Part shown: piece by piece, positions 59,338 to 64,000 of the stretch
Layout of the letters: every line of letters starts with the position of its first letter
How positions within the stretch are numbered: the first letter of the stretch is position 1
Source: JADFOJ01 sp041580235
GTDB taxonomy: Bacteria > Planctomycetota > Phycisphaerae > Phycisphaerales > SM1A02
NCBI GenBank assembly: GCA_041580235.1
Contig: JBFGEG010000003.1
Span: forward strand, 4,984-68,983
Direction: 5' to 3'
DNA: 64,000 nt
Program-made: the position numbers and the translations under genes
Notes under the pieces: generated by a model
Seen by the model: only the letters and a program-made list of their open reading frames with translations
Databases searched by the model: none
What the model was told of the DNA's origin: nothing

Positions 59338-60241
59338 GCCGCATCCACAGGGAACCGCCGTGGGCGGGGCAGTCGGCGAGGCCCAGCTCGCGCCACAAGC
59401 CGGTCAGCGTCGTCGACAGCCCCGGGCGAATGCTGATGTACATGTTCGGCAGCAGGATCTCGAACCGGCTCGGGGCCGTGAGCAGCACCGCGGCCAGCAG
59501 GTACTGCTCGTTGAAGTACCAGTGCTTCCAGCGGTCCGGGTAGTCGTAGGGTAGCCACACGTCGTGAAAGTGCACGATCACGCCGGGTTGCAGACGCGGC
59601 AGGATGTCCAGAAACACCACGGTGACGTCGGAGTTCATGAGCGCGCGGTGCGAGCTGTCGACGAACAAGACGTCGCCGGGCCCCAGTTGGTCGAAGACGT
59701 CCAACGGAGCATCCTCCAGTCGCTTGCGGATCACGTGATCGCACGCGGCGTCCACGTCGGCCCGCGGGCACGGATCGATCGAGGTGATCTCGGTGGGGAG
59801 GTCGTGGTCGGTGACGGCCTGCCGCGCGAACCGGGTGGACAGGCCGGAGCCGATCTCCACGTAACGCGTCGGGCGCTCGGTCGCCATGAATGAATACAGC
59901 GCTGCGGCGTCGAGCGGAGGCAGCCAGTGGTTCCGCCAGAACGGGGTGTGGCTCCCGGCGGCGGGTGCATCGCCCGGGATGCGCTTGAACCAACCCCGAA
60001 AGCCCGCGATTGAGTCCAGCCGCTGCGTGTACCGGTCGCGGCCAGCCTCGAAAAGCTGCGCGAGCCGCGGATGCGGGGGGTGGCCGTGGCCGTAACGGGG
60101 AACGGGATCATGGACCGGCGTCATCGGGACGACGCGGCCCCCGGACAGCCGAACCAGCAGCGAAGACAGACCGCGGGGGGCCGGCCCGGACGGGGCGTCC
60201 AGCAGCAATGGGGCGTTTTCGGCGCTCACGCAGGACTTCAT
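59315..60241 (-). CDS. class I SAM methyltransferase (Methyltransf_24-like)
   Basis: The 308-residue product has YVEIGSGLSTRFARQAV (SAM motif I), EITSIDP, DVLFVDSSHRALMNSD and IVHFHDVWLPYDYPDRW, which resembles Methyltransf_24 family proteins that act on sugars or secondary metabolites. The ATG at 60241 is used because the frame upstream reads through a TTG. It follows mqnE by 15 nt on the same strand, so co-transcription is likely. Its 3' end overlaps the end of murJ. Confidence 0.85.
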   Translation of the reverse strand: MKSCVSAENAPLLLDAPSGPAPRGLSSLLVRLSGGRVVPMTPVHDPVPRYGHGHPPHPRLAQLFEAGRDRYTQRLDSIAGFRGWFKRIPGDAPAAGSHTPFWRNHWLPPLDAAALYSFMATERPTRYVEIGSGLSTRFARQAVTDHDLPTEITSIDPCPRADVDAACDHVIRKRLEDAPLDVFDQLGPGDVLFVDSSHRALMNSDVTVVFLDILPRLQPGVIVHFHDVWLPYDYPDRWKHWYFNEQYLLAAVLLTAPSRFEILLPNMYISIRPGLSTTLTGLWRELGLADCPAHGGSLWMRLTERGAG

Positions 60242-60256
60242 CGGCCGCAACCGCGG

Positions 60257-61576
60257 TCAGCTTTTGGCCGCGGTGTCCGCCACCCGCCACGCCCGGCCGT
60301 CGCGCTGAAGGGGGCGGTACAGCGTATCGCGCTCGACGGGCCGGAAACCGGCTTCGCGGATCGCCCGCTGCAGCTCCCAGACGCCGGATTCCTGGTGCGT
60401 GCTCGCGCCGCCGACCTTCGTGATGTCGTACCAGACGACCGTGCCGTCGATGTCGTCGGCGCCGTTGAGCAGCATGAACTGCGCCATCTCCAGTGTCTGC
60501 ATGATCCAGAACGCCTTGACGTGCGGGAAGTTGTCGAGCATGAGTCGGCTCACGGCCACTGTCCGGAGGTTCTCCAGACCGCTGGGGCCCGGCAGGTGGG
60601 CCAGCCTGCTCTCGTCGGGGATGAAGGGCAGCGGGATGATCGTCTGAAAAAACCCCTGCTCGCAGGCGAGCGGGTCGGGCAGCCGCGGGCCGGCGCCGTA
60701 GGCGGCGTCCGGCCCCGACAGCACCACGGCGTCGTCGTCCTGGAGGCCGATGCCGTGGTCGTCGGCCCACACCCGCAGTGCGCGGTCCTGCTCGCGTCGG
60801 AGGATGTCCATGTGCCGGACGCGCTCCAGCCGCTGCTCGACGTGGCCGTAGAGCATCGTGGCGTTGGAGTGCAGCCCCAGCTCGTGTGCCGCGCGGTGAA
60901 CGTCGAGCCAGGTGCCGGCCCTGATCTTGCCCTTGAACGCCTCGTCGTGCACGCGGTCGTCGAACACCTCCGCCCCGCCGCCGGGAAGGGAGCCCAGCCC
61001 CGCCTCGACGAGGTCGCCGAGCACGCCCTTGAGACCCTCGTACTTCTGCCGGCCCCGGCCGGAGATGCGGGCGAGGTGGACGATCTCCACCGCCGTGAAC
61101 GCCTTGATGTGAAGCTGCGGCGCGACGTCGCCAATGGCCTGCAACATGTCCGTGTAATACGTGAAGGGCAGCCACGGGTGAAGCCCGCCGACGATGTGAA
61201 TCTCGGTGGCGCCCGACTCGGCCGCCTTGGCCGCCTCCCGGCGGATGGAGTCGATCGAGTGCTCGTAGGCACCGGGTTGCCCGGCCTTACGGTAGAACGA
61301 GCAGAACGTGCACGACAGTGCGCAGACGTTTGAGTAGTTCAGGTGGCGGTTGATGTTGTAATAAGCGACGTCACCGTGCAGCCGCCTGCGCACGATGTCC
61401 GCCAACGAGCACACCGACCAGATGTCGGGCGTCTCGTAGAGCAGCAGGCCGTCGCTGACCGAAAGCCGACGCCCGTTGGCGACCTTGCGTGCGACGGGGC
61501 GCAGCCGTTCATCGGATCCGGGCAGAACACCGGCGTGGTGGCGGGCGGCGCGATCGACCGGAGCAGCAGCAGGCAT
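60257..61576 (-). CDS. mqnE: aminofutalosine synthase MqnE, with an insertion
   Basis: The 439-residue radical SAM protein has a CALSCTFCSF cluster motif (three Cys spaced CxxxCxxC), VGGLHPWLPFTYYTDML, the GLGSLPGGGAEVF motif and MLYGHVEQRLERV, all MqnE hallmarks. It makes 6-amino-6-deoxyfutalosine from 3-[(1-carboxyvinyl)oxy]benzoate and SAM in the futalosine menaquinone route. About 45 extra residues (near 265-310) interrupt the usual region before IIPLPFIPDESRL. No other mqn gene is adjacent. Confidence 0.94.
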   Translation of the reverse strand: MPAAAPVDRAARHHAGVLPGSDERLRPVARKVANGRRLSVSDGLLLYETPDIWSVCSLADIVRRRLHGDVAYYNINRHLNYSNVCALSCTFCSFYRKAGQPGAYEHSIDSIRREAAKAAESGATEIHIVGGLHPWLPFTYYTDMLQAIGDVAPQLHIKAFTAVEIVHLARISGRGRQKYEGLKGVLGDLVEAGLGSLPGGGAEVFDDRVHDEAFKGKIRAGTWLDVHRAAHELGLHSNATMLYGHVEQRLERVRHMDILRREQDRALRVWADDHGIGLQDDDAVVLSGPDAAYGAGPRLPDPLACEQGFFQTIIPLPFIPDESRLAHLPGPSGLENLRTVAVSRLMLDNFPHVKAFWIMQTLEMAQFMLLNGADDIDGTVVWYDITKVGGASTHQESGVWELQRAIREAGFRPVERDTLYRPLQRDGRAWRVADTAAKS

Positions 61577-61607
61577 GGGCGCGGCATCCTAGCAGCAGCT
61601 CCGCGAT

Positions 61608-61679
61608 GAAGCGCTCCGAAGCGCTCGGCCGTCGAGAGCGAGTGTGCGGCCGGAGGCTGCGACGGAGCGCTCAAACTAG
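61608..61679 (-). repeat. R2 structured repeat, copy 3 (diverged)
   Basis: On the minus strand it starts CTAGTTTGAGCGCTCCGTCG, followed by a GC-rich block and ACACTCGCTC, then GAGCGCTTCGGAGCGCTTC instead of the long stem of copies 1 and 2. It lies upstream of mqnE and is not at a gene end. Confidence 0.65.
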
Positions 61680-61689
61680 CCAAGGGGCC

Positions 61690-61718
61690 TTGAGCGTGCC
61701 GGGTGGCGTGTCGATAAC
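61690..61718 (+). promoter_or_regulatory. candidate promoter of the coiled-coil membrane protein
   Basis: TTGAGC (61690-61695), 17 nt, and GATAAC (61713-61718) lie 67 nt upstream of the ATG at 61785. The -10 is weak. Confidence 0.35.
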
Positions 61719-61784
61719 GACGAGACAGTCATACCGTGCCGTCCCCGATAACCGAAACAGGACCCACGGCTGGAGAGCACCGGC

Positions 61785-63914
61785 ATGCCGCTTCCCGAAT
61801 GGCTCAAGCAGGGCGAGCAGGACGAGGCCCAACCCAAGCCCCGTCCCAAGGCCGGCAAGGACACTGCGGCGAAGGAGAGCAAGCCCCTGCAACCTCCGCC
61901 GCCCGCGGAGCCGCCACCGCAGGAGGTGCAGGCCGAGGCCGAGCCGCAGCCGTCGGAGCCCGAGACGCCCGTCCCGGCGCCGGAGGCGGCGTCTGCCGGC
62001 GAAACCGGCCAGGCGTCGGCAGGCGACGACGTGATCGCCATGCTGTCCGCGATCGAGAAGCAGCTCGCCCAGCTCGGTGACACACAGCAGAGGCACGCCG
62101 AGCAGCTTGCCTCGAGCAGCGGACCGCCTAGCGGCAACGCCGAAGACGATGATCGGCCCACGATGGCGGATCTCGAGCAGCGCGAGCAGGAGCTGCACGC
62201 CATGCGGAAGCGCATGGAGGAGCTGGAGGCTCAGTTGCAGGCGTCGAGCCGGGAGTCGGATGACACCGAAGTGCTGCACAAGCAGCTCAACGAAGCTCAG
62301 GCCGAGGTGGAGGAGCTCGTTCGCCAGGCCGAGGCCACGCACGGTGAGCTGCAGCAGAAGACACAGCAGATCGAGCAGGCCGGCCGGCAGCTCAAGACCC
62401 TGCAATCGCAGCTGGACGCGGCGCACCAGGAGCTGGAGCAAGCCCGCAGCGCTGAACCGGACACGGATCGGACGGTCATGTCGACGGAGACGGAGGTTGA
62501 CGAAGAGCAGGTCGTCGCGCTCAACGAGCAGATCGCCCGGCTCGAGCAGGAGCTCCGCCAGCGCGATGAGGAGATCCAGAGGCTCCAGTCGTCGGCGGGA
62601 GCAGTGTCCGCGGAGGGCGGGGCCAACCCCGCGCTGCTGGAGCGGCAGCGGCAGCAGATCGAGCGTCTGACCGAGCAGCTGGCGGGACTCCAGGTCGACG
62701 CGTCCCCGGCGGAGATCCGGGATCGCGACGCCCGGATCGCCGAGCTGGAGGACGAGATCGAGGCGTTGCGCCAACAGGGTGGCTCCAAGCAGGGCGTCTC
62801 GAAGCTGGTGGCCGGCCTGGGCGGGGCCCTGAGCCGCGGCAAGAAGGACAAGGGCCCCGACGCCAGCGCGATCAGCGCCCTGGAGTTCCGCATCGAGGAG
62901 CTCACGGCCGAGCGCGAAACTCTCACAGACGAGGTCAATCAATTGAGAAGCCGATTGGAATCAGGCGGCGTGGTGCCCGGCGAAGACGGGGCCGAGGTCG
63001 CCACCCTCCGCGCGCGGGTGGCCGAGCTCGAGAGCGAGCTGGAGGCGGCGGCCGACGGGTCAGACGGTGTGAGCGACGCCGCGGCCCGGAAGCTCCGCAA
63101 GGAGCTGGCGGACGCGAAGGCCGACGCCCGGCAGGCCGAGATCGATGCCCGGCAGGCCAACGAGCTCCGTGAGCAGGTGCAGCAACTCAAGCAGGCGCTG
63201 AACACGCGCCGCCGGGCGCCGAAGGACTCGATCGGCGCCTCCGCGCGACACCGCACGGTCGTAATCTTCAGCTGCCTCGTCGGCATGGCGATCGTGGCCA
63301 TCGTCCTCAGCGGCGTGCTCGCCAACAAGATCGCGCCGGCGATGATGTCCGTATCGGTGAATGTCGAGGCGAAGAGCCGCATGGGCGGAACCCTCACCGA
63401 GGAGGACCACGCGAGGTGGGAAGCGTGGCATCGAGCCAAGCTGCAGGATGACGCCTTTCACGAACAGGTGGCCCGTCGTCTCAGGGACCAGCGTCTGGAC
63501 GACTTCGAAACCGCCGAGGCGGTCACCGACCGCCTGGAGTCCGACCTGACCATCGACTCATCCCGCCCCGGCATGCTCAAGCTCACCCTGGCCGGCACTG
63601 ACCGAGGCGACCTCGGCACGATCATGGACACGGTGGTTACGACGCTGGCCGCGGAATCCTCTCATCAGGCGGGCAAGCGAAGCGACAACGCAATCGCCGT
63701 CGTCCGGGGCGAGCGGCAGGAGGGCGGGCGCATCCGATACGCCTCGCTCAACCCCACGCCGATCAAGGACCGCCGTCTCATCGTCGGGTCCGTCTTCTTC
63801 GTGCTGTGCTTTGTGGGCGGCATCTTCGCCATGAACAAGATCTACCAGGGTCTGCGAAGCACCCGGCAGGCGATGGATGAGGATCCGTACGAGGAGATTG
63901 CGGGGGAGGTCTAG
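61785..63914 (+). CDS. large coiled-coil protein with two C-terminal membrane helices
   Basis: The 709-residue product opens with a Pro/Glu/Ala-rich tail (1-100), then long heptad helices (about residues 100-480: ELHAMRKRMEELEAQL, LEQELRQRDEEIQRLQ). Two membrane helices (about 490-512 and 663-683) bracket a periplasmic domain of about 145 residues, as in Wzz-type chain-length regulators, but here the coiled coil is in front of the first helix and so probably cytoplasmic. The C terminus is short and acidic. GGAG lies 9 nt before the ATG; the TAG stop belongs to repeat R2. No family is recognised. Confidence 0.8.
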   Translation: MPLPEWLKQGEQDEAQPKPRPKAGKDTAAKESKPLQPPPPAEPPPQEVQAEAEPQPSEPETPVPAPEAASAGETGQASAGDDVIAMLSAIEKQLAQLGDTQQRHAEQLASSSGPPSGNAEDDDRPTMADLEQREQELHAMRKRMEELEAQLQASSRESDDTEVLHKQLNEAQAEVEELVRQAEATHGELQQKTQQIEQAGRQLKTLQSQLDAAHQELEQARSAEPDTDRTVMSTETEVDEEQVVALNEQIARLEQELRQRDEEIQRLQSSAGAVSAEGGANPALLERQRQQIERLTEQLAGLQVDASPAEIRDRDARIAELEDEIEALRQQGGSKQGVSKLVAGLGGALSRGKKDKGPDASAISALEFRIEELTAERETLTDEVNQLRSRLESGGVVPGEDGAEVATLRARVAELESELEAAADGSDGVSDAAARKLRKELADAKADARQAEIDARQANELREQVQQLKQALNTRRRAPKDSIGASARHRTVVIFSCLVGMAIVAIVLSGVLANKIAPAMMSVSVNVEAKSRMGGTLTEEDHARWEAWHRAKLQDDAFHEQVARRLRDQRLDDFETAEAVTDRLESDLTIDSSRPGMLKLTLAGTDRGDLGTIMDTVVTTLAAESSHQAGKRSDNAIAVVRGERQEGGRIRYASLNPTPIKDRRLIVGSVFFVLCFVGGIFAMNKIYQGLRSTRQAMDEDPYEEIAGEV

Positions 63915-63986
63915 TTAGAGCGCTCCGTACGGCCCTCCGGGCCGACACTCGCTCTTGTACGACCCGGCGGATTCATCCGCCGGGTC
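63911..63986 (+). repeat. R2 structured repeat, copy 2, following and ending the gene at 61785
   Basis: It begins CTAGTTAGAGCGCTCCGTAC, where TAG is the stop of the 61785 gene, continues with hairpin CGGCCC/GGGCCG and ACACTCGCTC, and ends with a 12-bp stem GACCCGGCGGAT/ATCCGCCGGGTC with a 2-nt loop (63961-63986). The stem differs in sequence from copy 1 but pairs perfectly in both. Confidence 0.8.
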
Positions 63987-64000
63987 TGACCGTGCGCACA

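Overview
The window is GC-rich and comes from a flagellated planctomycete, most likely of the class Phycisphaerae. The clues are several secreted proteins ending in paired Asp/Gly loops followed by LGxWG (a dockerin-like tail), prepilin-type proteins with the H-X9-DG box, a PEP-CTERM-like tail, futalosine-type menaquinone synthesis (mqnE), and UPF0158/VanZ/HDOD-type genes. This assignment is inferred from gene families; no 16S gene is present.

Layout. 1-8.2 kb: secreted and pilin-like proteins, an apparently iron-controlled heme oxygenase unit (promoter, 7-1-7 palindrome, 35-residue membrane peptide, heme oxygenase) and an Nramp-fold transporter. 8.3-11.5 kb (minus): trnT-tuf-rpmG-trnW-secE-nusG, but with no rplK/rplA after nusG. 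11.6-14.9 kb: pilin-like, membrane and FG-GAP proteins. 14.9-24.3 kb (minus): VOC protein, rho, coaE, cysS, then a surface-polysaccharide cluster (three WcaF-like acetyltransferase domains, one fused to a GT2; a GT4; a GDP-mannose-3,5-epimerase-like enzyme). 24.5-28.5 kb: fliS, a very long fliD and a 69-residue protein. 28.7-33 kb: basic winged-helix-like protein, parB, orphan histidine kinase, ABC ATPase, DciA-like protein. 33.1-39.2 kb: a tightly overlapping four-gene cassette (fused ABC exporter, PDZ protein, two FG-GAP/VCBS proteins) behind a perfect 19-bp palindrome. 39.3-51.6 kb: orphan dockerin fragment, thioesterase, UPF0158, vanadium haloperoxidase-like protein, mnmE, yidC, phosphoesterase, lpdA, methyltransferase, M16 peptidase. 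51.7-64 kb: two tandem HDOD-GGDEF paralogues, recO, parA, VanZ-like, murJ, methyltransferase, mqnE, and a large coiled-coil membrane protein.

Across the genes run at least three intergenic repeat families. R1 is about 60-200 bp with hairpins whose stems differ between copies; R2 is a structured element that directly follows two genes and supplies their TAG stop codons; R3 is a heptanucleotide microrepeat. Many genes lack a Shine-Dalgarno sequence and instead have a TAnnnT -10-like hexamer 6-9 nt before the start codon, suggesting leaderless transcripts.

The best candidates for undescribed biology are the R2 element, the heme oxygenase unit with its small peptide, the palindrome-fronted ABC/PDZ/VCBS cassette, and an AT-rich inverted repeat hidden in parB.
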